Assembly: GCA_027621915.1 (NCBI GenBank)
Contig: JAQCAD010000037.1
Coordinates: 1-32,329, forward strand
Reading direction: 5' to 3'
Length of the DNA: 32,329 nt
From: Pseudomonadota bacterium
GTDB taxonomy: Bacteria > Pseudomonadota > Gammaproteobacteria > Steroidobacterales > Woeseiaceae
Part shown: piece by piece, positions 16,256 through 23,769 of the stretch
How positions within the stretch are numbered: the stretch's first letter is position 1
Layout of the letters: each line of letters starts with the position of its first letter
The notes under the pieces: model-generated
Database searches by the model: none
What the model was told of the DNA's origin: nothing
What the model saw: only the letters and a program-made list of their open reading frames with translations
Program-made: the position numbers and the translations under genes

Positions 16256-17623
16256 ATGTCAGGTAACGCAATGCACTTGCGACGGTCAGGTAGATATCGG
16301 TCATCGATATTGCAGGGCCCAACAGCAATCAGGCCAACTCGTGTCGTTGATATCAAGAACGCCCTCGGGCCGGACTCACATTATGCGGCGCCGTTCAGGC
16401 CGACAGGCGCCAATAGTTCGGCTACCGGTTGCACTTCTTCTTCTACCGGCACCCTCATCGACCTCACCGCGCTCAACCAGATCCTCAACATCGATCCCAA
16501 TGGACAGACAGTTACCGTACAGCCCGGCGTGCGGATCGGGGACCTGGTGCGGGAGCTTTCAGACTATGAAATGGAGCTCGCAGGCGGGCATGACCTTATG
16601 AGTCGTACTGTCGGTGGTGCAGTTGCTGGCGGATGTATCGGCCCGTCTTTCGGTGACGACAGCGCTTTCTTGTCGTCGCAGGTTGAAAGCATCCGCCTGA
16701 TCACACCTGCCGGCAAACCGATTGAAATTCGCAGCGACCAGAAAAATCTACTACATGCGTTTCGACTCAGTTTCGGAATGTTGGGAATAATCTACGAAAT
16801 CAAGCTGCGAGTTCGCCCAATAAGAACGTTCCCGGTTACACATCGACGTTGCACGTTTGAACAATTCAGTGCTGTTGCAGAAAAACTCGCGAATGTCGAC
16901 GTCGGCCTGAAATTCTTTCTGATGCCTTTCAGGGATCGTGTCTATCTCGATATTCGCAGAGTTAGTGCAGGAGAAACCGCGACGCATCGTATTCCATGGA
17001 AAGTGAAAGACTGGGGCGAGAGCACTGTTCTTCCTAACGTATTCAAATCCATCAGTCGAATCGTGCCATCGTCTGGAATTCGCTATCGAATAATCGATGA
17101 GATAAGCAACCTTACACAGGGCATCGTAAATAATCGACTCGTTAGTTCCGGAAGCAATTCGACCGCCTTGTCCAGCAGCACGAAAACAAACGATGCCGCC
17201 AAGAAACTGCTCTATTCGACCTGGTTTTTTCCGGCGGCTGACTTCGCTATCGTTGTGCAGGCCTATCGGGATTTTTGCTTTCGCGCAAAGGAAAGCAGTG
17301 GATTCCGCTGCGACATGCCAACGGTTGGTTTTCGCCTGGGTAAAGATGACTCTGCGCTTCTGTCGCCAAGTTTTGATGAACCGATGATCGCTCTGCGCGC
17401 AATATCGACGCAGATGAAAGGCTGGGAGGATTTCGCCATTGACTTTGGCGACTTTGCCCGCCACTGGGGTGGGTCTCCGTTATTTAATCAGACACTCGAA
17501 GTTCCGGCTGACTACCCGGCGCATGTGTTCGGTAGTCGGCTTGATCTCTTTCGCAAGATCCGCCGGCAATTTGACCCTGAAAACCGTATGATGAATCCGT
17601 TTCTGTCACAGTACTTTCTTTGA
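16256..17623 (+). CDS. FAD-linked oxidase (VAO/PCMH family), c-di-GMP riboswitch-controlled
   Basis: A 455-residue FAD-dependent oxidoreductase of the vanillyl-alcohol-oxidase fold. The PCMH-type FAD domain carries PFRPTGANSSATGC (46-59), TVTVQPGVRIGDLVREL (85-101) and TVGGAVAGGCIGPSFGDDSA (118-137). The C-terminus RQFDPENRMMNPFLSQYF resembles sugar-lactone and alditol oxidases. The position where many relatives carry a flavin-linking His in a Gly-x-His-Ser motif is Asn-Ser-Ser here, so FAD may be bound non-covalently. The substrate is unknown: an aldonolactone, alditol or other alcohol oxidised by oxygen are options. TTGGAG lies six bases before the ATG. It is first in an operon with the methyltransferase gene, 12 bases downstream. 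A cytoplasmic location is likely because no signal peptide is seen. Confidence 0.85.
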   Translation: MSGNAMHLRRSGRYRSSILQGPTAIRPTRVVDIKNALGPDSHYAAPFRPTGANSSATGCTSSSTGTLIDLTALNQILNIDPNGQTVTVQPGVRIGDLVRELSDYEMELAGGHDLMSRTVGGAVAGGCIGPSFGDDSAFLSSQVESIRLITPAGKPIEIRSDQKNLLHAFRLSFGMLGIIYEIKLRVRPIRTFPVTHRRCTFEQFSAVAEKLANVDVGLKFFLMPFRDRVYLDIRRVSAGETATHRIPWKVKDWGESTVLPNVFKSISRIVPSSGIRYRIIDEISNLTQGIVNNRLVSSGSNSTALSSSTKTNDAAKKLLYSTWFFPAADFAIVVQAYRDFCFRAKESSGFRCDMPTVGFRLGKDDSALLSPSFDEPMIALRAISTQMKGWEDFAIDFGDFARHWGGSPLFNQTLEVPADYPAHVFGSRLDLFRKIRRQFDPENRMMNPFLSQYFL

Positions 17624-17635
17624 CGCACGCAAACG

Positions 17636-18376
17636 GTGGAAAAAGTGGAGTCCGTCAAGGATCACTACGATAGTTTTCTCGGCGAAGTTTATTCCTGGAT
17701 ACTCGGGGACTTTGAGGTTGCGTACAGGAAAAACGTCGAACTCTTTGCGGAATTAAACCTGGTTCGTGAAGCAGGCGAACTCGCCCTCGATCTCGGCTGC
17801 GGCCCAGGCTGTCAATCACTGCCACTGGCTGAACTAGGCTACGACGTTCTCGCTGTCGACTTTTGTCAGGACCTGCTGGACGAGCTTTCGTCCCGTGCCG
17901 ACCAGATGCGCATCAAGACGGTTTGTGACGATATTCTGAATTTCCCTGATCATCTGACAGAGCAACCGAACCTGATCGTTTGCATGGGTGACACACTCGT
18001 ACATCTGCCCAACCGGAAGTCTGTCGCGTCCCTTGTAGACAAGATCTGCGTGGCCCTAAAACCCGCCGGCCTGTTTATCTATGCAATTCGTGACTACATT
18101 AGTTACGTGCCAACCGGCGCAGACCGTTTCATTCCGATCCGCGCGGATGACAATCGTATTTTCACCTGTTTTCTCGAATACAGGGACGATGTCGTACATG
18201 TGCACGACATCCTGCACCGTCGACAGGATGACAATTGGCACACGAGCATCAGCGACTACCTCAAGCTTCGCCTCGACACCTCAGATATCAACCATCAACT
18301 TGAAATTAACGGCATGACCATTCGTCGCCGTTTCGTTGTCGAGGGGATGATCACAGTTGTGGCCGAAAAATCCTGA
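17636..18376 (+). CDS. Class I SAM-dependent methyltransferase
   Basis: A 246-residue Rossmann-fold methyltransferase. SAM motif I is ALDLGCGPGCQSLPLAELGY (about 50-69), followed by an acidic Val-Asp at the end of strand 2 and the LIVCMGDTLVHL motif near 115. The protein starts with a KDHYDSFLGEVYSWILGDFE helical cap typical of small-molecule methyltransferases. The acceptor is unknown. It follows the oxidase gene by 12 bases, so it is very probably co-transcribed and under the same riboswitch; the product could be a methylated metabolite. The start is uncertain: GTG at 17636, or GTG at 17645, which has GGTGG five bases before it. A stem-forming inverted repeat overlaps the stop. Confidence 0.87.
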   Translation: MEKVESVKDHYDSFLGEVYSWILGDFEVAYRKNVELFAELNLVREAGELALDLGCGPGCQSLPLAELGYDVLAVDFCQDLLDELSSRADQMRIKTVCDDILNFPDHLTEQPNLIVCMGDTLVHLPNRKSVASLVDKICVALKPAGLFIYAIRDYISYVPTGADRFIPIRADDNRIFTCFLEYRDDVVHVHDILHRRQDDNWHTSISDYLKLRLDTSDINHQLEINGMTIRRRFVVEGMITVVAEKS

Positions 18377-18416
18377 TTTCACCGGGACGCCGCCTCTGAA
18401 GACGGCTGTTTCGGCC
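18361..18416 (+). terminator. Nested stem-loop at the end of the methyltransferase gene
   Basis: GGCCGAAA at 18361-18368 is a perfect complement of TTTCGGCC at 18409-18416. Inside lies a second stem, GCCG (18389-18392) with CGGC (18403-18406). There is no T run after it, so it is not a classical intrinsic terminator. It could still end transcription or protect the 3' end of the riboswitch operon transcript. The pairing is seen; the function is inferred. Confidence 0.4.
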
Positions 18417-18526
18417 TCGTCATGGTCTATTCCGCCACGATCCGGGGTCGAAAGAGTCAAATAACTCGTTGATATATATTATTATTCTTTTTTGTTGTGA
18501 GTAAATTCGCTGCTGCGCTGGCTTTT

Positions 18527-18563
18527 ATATATCAAACTGATAGTATGCATCGCCCCGATATAT
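18527..18563. promoter_or_regulatory. Palindromic candidate operator upstream of the PadR gene
   Basis: TATCA-AAC-TGATA (18530-18542) is a perfect palindrome about 53 bases before the PadR start codon. A wider pair ATATATC (18527-18533) and GATATAT (18557-18563) also forms an inverted repeat, and another GATATAT occurs at 18471. TAGTAT at 18541-18546 could be a -10 with a weak TGGCTT -35, placing the palindrome in the promoter spacer. PadR proteins commonly repress their own promoters, so autoregulation is a reasonable inference. Confidence 0.45.
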
Positions 18564-18594
18564 GGCCGACTGAGTTTCGGCGGATTGAATTCCT

Positions 18595-19146
18595 ATGGAT
18601 GTAAAGACTGTTTGCCTTGGCATGCTGACTGACGGCCCCGCCTCCGGCTACGACATGAAAAAGTGCTTTGAATCTTCGTTCGGACATTTTTTCCCCGCGG
18701 GCTACGGTTCGATTTACCCGGCTCTCGCCACGCTGGCGCGAAATGGCATGGTCGAATTCGAAGAAGTACCTCAGGAAGGGAAACCGGATCGCAAGGTTTA
18801 CACGATCACCGAAAAGGGACGTAAAGAGCTAATGCAGGGTCTGTCGAATCCGCAGCCGACCCATAGAGTTCGCTCAGAGTTTTTGGCAATGATGTGCTTC
18901 GCGCACTTGATGACGGAAGAACAGGTCAATCTCGTTATCGACAACAAACTTCTCGAGATCGAGAATTTTCTGAAGTTATTTGAGAAGCCCCTATGTAATC
19001 AATGTTCGTCAATGCCGAACGGAGCGCGCTTTGTCGCAGGCTTCGGACAGTTCGTTGCGTCGTCGCTTAAGGGGTACATCGAGGAAAATCGTGAAATGTT
19101 GACAAGTTCCGGCGCGGAGAAAGTCAAAGTGGCTGTCGGTCAATAA
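18595..19146 (+). CDS. PadR-family transcriptional regulator
   Basis: A 183-residue winged-helix repressor-type regulator. The N-terminal DNA-binding domain shows SGYDMKKCFESSFGHFFPAG, then YGSIYPALATLARNGMVEFE (recognition helix region) and the wing DRKVYTITEKGRKEL at about 65-79. The C-terminal half (about 90-180) is helical and matches the dimerisation part of PadR regulators. PadR proteins often control efflux pumps and respond to small hydrophobic compounds. Here the gene sits 34 bases before an RND adaptor gene on the same strand, so control of that pump is likely. The first codon is clear, but the ribosome binding site is weak (GGCGGA about ten bases away). A palindrome upstream suggests autoregulation. 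Confidence 0.9.
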   Translation: MDVKTVCLGMLTDGPASGYDMKKCFESSFGHFFPAGYGSIYPALATLARNGMVEFEEVPQEGKPDRKVYTITEKGRKELMQGLSNPQPTHRVRSEFLAMMCFAHLMTEEQVNLVIDNKLLEIENFLKLFEKPLCNQCSSMPNGARFVAGFGQFVASSLKGYIEENREMLTSSGAEKVKVAVGQ

Positions 19147-19180
19147 CTCGGCAAAATCAGATGATACGAAGGCACTTGAA

Positions 19181-20311
19181 ATGAATTTGGGCAATTTTGA
19201 AAGATACAAATCCTGGCTGGTCTCTGCCGGCATTGCTGTTGGCATTGCGCTTTGGCTACTTAGCGGTCGAATAGGCAATGATGCCGATTTGCGTGCCAGC
19301 AAGCCGGAGCCAACCACTCATGTCGATGCGCGCACGAGCGTGCGTGTCAGAAACCAGACCGCAGAAGAAGTTACTCGAACCATTACTGTCAACGGAAAGA
19401 CTGCACCGGCGCGCATTGTTGAGCTGAATGCTGAAACGGACGGTCGTGTCGTCTCTATCGGCGGAGAGCGCGGCGATCGACTTGATCGTGGTGAAGTAAT
19501 CGTTCGACTTGATGAACGGGACAGAAGCGCGAGACTCGCGCAAGCGGTCGCGACGGTCAAACAACGTGAACTCGAGTTTGCTGCCAGACAAAAACTCATG
19601 GGCGAGAGCTATGTTTCGGAGGCTCAGTTGCAGGAGGCGTCGGCAATGCTGGAGGCCGCAAGAGCAGAACTGGCCCGGGCGAAACTCGATATTGAATACA
19701 TGGTTGTTCGTGCTCCGTTTAACGGCGCATTGCAGGAACGTCAGGTTGAAATAGGCGACTACGTAAAGACCGCCGACCCGATCGCGACATTTGTTGACGA
19801 AAGAACGCTGATTGTTAGCGCCAACGTTTCAGAATTCGATGCGCACAATGTGAGCAAAGGCGAAGTAGCGTCGGCCAAACTTGCCACCGGCGAAACGGTA
19901 ACAGGCGTCATTCGTTACGTTGCCCCGATGGCGGACGAAGCAACGCGCACCTTTGTGGTTGAGCTTGAAATTGACAATGCGGCCGGAAAATATCGCGGCG
20001 GCATGACGGCCGAGTTGATGATTCCGGCTGAGACCATTTTTGCTCACCGAATTTCGCCGGCGCTGTTGACGCTCGATGACAACGGCAACCTCGGCATTAA
20101 GACAGTCAATGAACGTGGCTTGGTTGAGTTTCATCGGGCTGATATTGCCATGTCTTCCGGTGAAGGCGTATGGATAGCCGGTCTACCTCATTCCGCCGTA
20201 ATCATTACGGTCGGCCAGGGATTTGTGAACGCTGGCGCGCTTGTTGACTCGGTAACCGAGGTCGAAGTTGATATGGCAGTTGCGACCAAATCCGCCGAGC
20301 AGGGCCAATAG
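19181..20311 (+). CDS. RND efflux periplasmic adaptor (membrane-fusion) subunit
   Basis: A 376-residue HlyD/AcrA-like adaptor that bridges an inner-membrane RND permease to an outer-membrane channel. An N-terminal membrane anchor spans about 10-29, without a lipobox. The first half of the lipoyl-like domain is near ETDGRVVSIGGERGDRLDRG (85-104). A helical hairpin runs from about 113 to 172, and the lipoyl return is YMVVRAPFNGALQERQVEIG (173-192). Beta-barrel and membrane-proximal domains follow. The ATG is preceded by GAAGG eight bases upstream. It ends two bases before the permease GTG, so the two are coupled. It lies downstream of the PadR gene, which probably regulates it. Confidence 0.92.
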   Translation: MNLGNFERYKSWLVSAGIAVGIALWLLSGRIGNDADLRASKPEPTTHVDARTSVRVRNQTAEEVTRTITVNGKTAPARIVELNAETDGRVVSIGGERGDRLDRGEVIVRLDERDRSARLAQAVATVKQRELEFAARQKLMGESYVSEAQLQEASAMLEAARAELARAKLDIEYMVVRAPFNGALQERQVEIGDYVKTADPIATFVDERTLIVSANVSEFDAHNVSKGEVASAKLATGETVTGVIRYVAPMADEATRTFVVELEIDNAAGKYRGGMTAELMIPAETIFAHRISPALLTLDDNGNLGIKTVNERGLVEFHRADIAMSSGEGVWIAGLPHSAVIITVGQGFVNAGALVDSVTEVEVDMAVATKSAEQGQ

Positions 20312-20313
20312 CA

Positions 20314-23300
20314 GTGAAAATTATTGACACCGCAATGCGACGATCCCGAACCGTCATCCTGTCGCTGGTGGTGATTATTGTTTCGGGCGTTGTCACATAT
20401 ATCAACGTTCCGAAGGAAGCCGAGCCTGACATCAATATTCCGATGATTTATGTCAACGTGAAACACGACGGAATTTCTCCTGAGGACGCCGAAAGGTTGC
20501 TGATTCGACCGATGGAGCAAGAGCTTCGTACGATCGAGGGCATCGAGGAGCTAACAGCCAACGCATACGAAGGCGGGGCGAATATCACGATCAAGTTTGA
20601 CGCCGGCACCGATGTCGACCTGGCGCTGCAGGATTCCAGGGCAAAGGTAGACGCGGCCAAGGCCAAACTGCCGGGTGAGACCGAAGAGCCAACCGTGACG
20701 GAAATCAAGTTTGCAAGATTCGATCCGATGTTAGTTCTGAATCTTGCTGGAGACGTACCGGAGAGAACGCTGACGATAATTGCAAGAGACCTAAAGGAGA
20801 AAATTGAAGGTATCTCTGGCGTTCTGGAGGTTTCGCTGGTCGGTGTTCGCGAAGAACTGATGGAAGTGGTCATCGACCCGCGCGCCATGGAAAGTTACAA
20901 CCTTGACCAGGCGCAAATATTGTCCCTGGTCGATCGTAATAACCGTCTGGTAGCGGCCGGAGCATTGCATACAGACGAGGGCAGGTTTCCGGTCAAAGTT
21001 CCGGGCGTATTCGAATCGGCGGCCGACGTGCTCGAAATGCCGATTAAAGCGGTCGGTGATCGTATTGTGCATTTTCGGGATGTAGCCGAAGTACGACGTA
21101 CTTACAAAGACGCAGAGAGTGTTGCTCGCTTGAATGGCAACCCCGCACTGGCTATTGAAGTTGTGCAGCGCAGTGGCGCGAACATTATCGGCACAGTTGA
21201 AGAAGTAATGGCGCTGATTGAAGCAGAGAAAACGACATGGCCGACCGGCATTCAGGTCGTCGCGTCGCGGGACAAGTCCATTGATGTCCAGAGAATGCTT
21301 TCAAATCTGCAGAACAGCGTTATTTCGGCAGTGCTTCTCGTTTTTATCATTATTGTGGGCATTCTTGGCCTGCGCGCCGCCGGACTTGTCGGTGTATCGA
21401 TTCCCGGCAGCTTTCTGCTTGGAATCCTGACCATCGCTTCTTTCGGTGTCACGATCAATATGATGGTTTTGTTCGCGTTAATTATGGCGGTCGGCATGTT
21501 GGTCGACGGCGCAATTGTCGTCACCGAACTGGCAGACAGACGCATGGCTGAAGGTATTGAGCGCCATGACGCATATTCCAGCGCAGCGAGACGCATGGCG
21601 CTGCCTATCATTGCTTCCACGTGCACGACACTGGCGGCATTCATTCCGCTCGCGTTCTGGCCGAATGAGATGGGCGAGTTCATGAAGTTCCTGCCAATTA
21701 CATTGATTGCCGTGCTCTCATCCTCATTAATCATGGCACTTCTTTTCGTACCAACGCTCGGATCGTTGTTTGGTGGATCAGGAACGATGACGGATCGACA
21801 GCGCAAGGATTTGACGGTTGCGGAAACGGGCGACCTCGACGATATATCAGGGTACACCGGACGTTACGTTCAGTTTCTCAGGCGGTCGCTGCTCCGGCCA
21901 TGGCTAAATGTAGGAGTAGTGTCGCTCGTACTTGCCGGAATTATCGCGACGTTTCTGCTGTTTGGTCGTGGTTTCGAATTCTTCCCGGAAGTTGAACCCG
22001 AATTCGCCACGATTGAAATCAGGGCACGCGGAGATCTTTCTACTACTGAAAAGGATTTCCTGGTCAGTCAGGTCGAAGCCTATGTACTTGATCTGGATGA
22101 GATCGCAAGTGTGTACACAAAGACCGGCGGCAACGGACAGGGTGCTGCTGAAGATCAGATTGGCACGATTACGCTTAATTTTGTTGAATGGGATGAACGC
22201 CGCCCGGCTAACGAAATACTCCGCGATATTCGCAGGAGTGTAACGGGACTCGCGGGCGTTTCTGTCCAGACACGAAAAGCTCAGGATGGCCCTCAACAGG
22301 GCAAGCCGGTTCAGATCGAACTCTCGGCGATATCCCCTGCGCTGCTGACCGAGGCGACGGGCCGGGTCCGGGATGCGCTGGAATCGATCGAAGGCGTGTT
22401 TAATGTTGACGACACGAGACCACTTCCGGGCATCGAATGGCAGATCGATGTTGATCGTGCTGAGGCTGCCAGGTTTGGCGCCGATGTAACAATCGTCGGA
22501 AACATGATTCAACTCGTGACTAACGGAATCAAGATTGGCGAGTATCGTCCGGATGATGCCGAAGATGAAATCGATATCCGCGTTCGATACCCCTACGATA
22601 GCCGTAATCTCACTCAGATAGACGACCTGCGTATCCCTACACCCAATGGCCTGGTGCCAATAAGCAACTTCGTCAAGAGGGTGCCCGCCAACAAGGTCAG
22701 CACCATACAGCGGACCGACATGCGCCGGACAATGAGAGTCGAAGCCGATGTCGAGAGCGGCTACCTTGATGGCGATATTGTCCGCGAGATGGCGGAGCTA
22801 CTGCCATTTCTCAATATCGATCCAAGCGTCAACCTGCAGTTTCGCGGCGGCAGCGAAGATCAAAATGAGGCGGCGGCCTTTCTTCTGCGGGCGATGATGA
22901 TCGCGATTGCCGTAATGGCAATTATTCTGGTGACTCAGTTCAACAGTTTGTATCAGGCGTTCCTGATTCTTACAGCCGTCGTCTTCTCGACGGGTGGCGT
23001 ACTGCTGGGCCACCTTATAATGAACAAACCGTTCGGTACCGTTATGAGCGGTGTCGGTGTGATCACGCTTGCGGGAATCGTCGTTAACAACAACATTGTT
23101 TTCATTGACACCTACAACGTATTGCGCAGCAGAGGAACTGAAGCCTTTGACGCAATATTAAGAACCTGTGCAGTCCGTTTACGACCCGTTTTGCTTACAA
23201 CGGTTACGACAATCCTTGGATTGATGCCCATGGTATTTGCGGTCGATATCGACCTGATTAACAGGGACGTTTCTGTTGGCGCCCCGTCGACGCAGTACTG

Positions 23301-23460
23301 GACACAGTTGTCTTCTTCCGTTGCCGGTGGCCTCGCATTTGCAACCGTACTGACTTTGTTCCTGACACCCAGTCTTTTGATGATCGGCGCCAATTCATCG
23401 GACTGGCTTGTCAGCAGACGCGGCAGGGTCAGTCGAAATCCAGCCCAAGTTCCTTCCTGA
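20314..23460 (+). CDS. RND-family efflux permease (first pump)
   Basis: A 1048-residue proton-driven inner-membrane exporter of the AcrB/SwrC type with 12 predicted membrane helices and two large periplasmic porter loops. The N-terminal helix is at about 10-29. The TM4 proton-relay motif is GMLVDGAIVV with Asp398 followed by Gly399, where AcrB has two Asp. TM10 reads GIVVNNNIVFID, with Asn where AcrB has its relay Lys. The conserved RLRPVLLTTVTTILGLMPMV loop precedes TM11. The GTG start has AGGG nine bases upstream. It forms a pair with the upstream adaptor. The substrate range cannot be told, and no outer-membrane channel gene is in the window. Confidence 0.95.
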   Translation: MKIIDTAMRRSRTVILSLVVIIVSGVVTYINVPKEAEPDINIPMIYVNVKHDGISPEDAERLLIRPMEQELRTIEGIEELTANAYEGGANITIKFDAGTDVDLALQDSRAKVDAAKAKLPGETEEPTVTEIKFARFDPMLVLNLAGDVPERTLTIIARDLKEKIEGISGVLEVSLVGVREELMEVVIDPRAMESYNLDQAQILSLVDRNNRLVAAGALHTDEGRFPVKVPGVFESAADVLEMPIKAVGDRIVHFRDVAEVRRTYKDAESVARLNGNPALAIEVVQRSGANIIGTVEEVMALIEAEKTTWPTGIQVVASRDKSIDVQRMLSNLQNSVISAVLLVFIIIVGILGLRAAGLVGVSIPGSFLLGILTIASFGVTINMMVLFALIMAVGMLVDGAIVVTELADRRMAEGIERHDAYSSAARRMALPIIASTCTTLAAFIPLAFWPNEMGEFMKFLPITLIAVLSSSLIMALLFVPTLGSLFGGSGTMTDRQRKDLTVAETGDLDDISGYTGRYVQFLRRSLLRPWLNVGVVSLVLAGIIATFLLFGRGFEFFPEVEPEFATIEIRARGDLSTTEKDFLVSQVEAYVLDLDEIASVYTKTGGNGQGAAEDQIGTITLNFVEWDERRPANEILRDIRRSVTGLAGVSVQTRKAQDGPQQGKPVQIELSAISPALLTEATGRVRDALESIEGVFNVDDTRPLPGIEWQIDVDRAEAARFGADVTIVGNMIQLVTNGIKIGEYRPDDAEDEIDIRVRYPYDSRNLTQIDDLRIPTPNGLVPISNFVKRVPANKVSTIQRTDMRRTMRVEADVESGYLDGDIVREMAELLPFLNIDPSVNLQFRGGSEDQNEAAAFLLRAMMIAIAVMAIILVTQFNSLYQAFLILTAVVFSTGGVLLGHLIMNKPFGTVMSGVGVITLAGIVVNNNIVFIDTYNVLRSRGTEAFDAILRTCAVRLRPVLLTTVTTILGLMPMVFAVDIDLINRDVSVGAPSTQYWTQLSSSVAGGLAFATVLTLFLTPSLLMIGANSSDWLVSRRGRVSRNPAQVPS

Positions 23461-23469
23461 TCCGGGCGA

Positions 23470-23490
23470 GGTCAGAGGCCTTCTCTGACC
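23470..23490 (+). terminator. Stem-loop after the first RND permease
   Basis: GGTCAGAG (23470-23477) pairs perfectly with CTCTGACC (23483-23490) around a five-base loop, ten bases after the permease stop. No T run follows, so it may act as a transcript-end stabiliser or an imperfect terminator separating the two RND operons. Confidence 0.5.
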
Positions 23491-23703
23491 CAGGCCGCGT
23501 GACGATCTACATCCAAAGCCGCGTTGCATGCATCTAGGTCTTAAGAAAAGCCTTTTTTGGGCCCTTCTGAATAGCGTGGCAGCCTGAACCGGATCACATG
23601 ATGCTCGTCGATTGATACAGTCATCTGTCCGGCAAACACGGATATCACGTTGATTCTATTAGCTATTTTAGATGTTCTTAAAAGCGATTGCGTTATAGTA
23701 TTC

Positions 23704-23729
23704 TAGTGTTTTACTTAACTACAACACTA
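23704..23729. promoter_or_regulatory. Inverted repeat upstream of the second RND operon
   Basis: TAGTGTT (23704-23710) and AACACTA (23723-23729) are perfect inverted repeats with a 12-base spacer, in an AT-rich stretch 40 bases before the preferred adaptor start and just after a TATAGT hexamer. The form and place suit an operator for a dimeric regulator. No regulator gene is adjacent to this operon; the PadR protein or a distant regulator could act here. Confidence 0.4.
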
Positions 23730-23769
23730 TATGTCCTTACCGACGTTACACCATTACCTGGCAACTAAC

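Larger units (their letters stand above)
23461..23769. other. 309-base intergenic region between the two RND operons
   Basis: No credible gene is seen. The 5' part holds a perfect stem-loop after the first permease gene, and the 3' part is AT-rich with a 7-base inverted repeat just before the adaptor start. A TATAGT hexamer at 23694-23699 is a possible -10, but I see no convincing -35 at the right distance. Confidence 0.7.

Noticed and set aside
21904-22512. Long reverse-strand open frame inside the first RND permease gene
   Set aside because: It lies wholly within a well-conserved permease gene and its translation shows no family motif; it is a shadow frame.
23694-23699. TATAGT as a firm promoter -10 for the second RND operon
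   Set aside because: It is a good hexamer but has no -35-like sequence at 16-18 bases; kept only as a remark.
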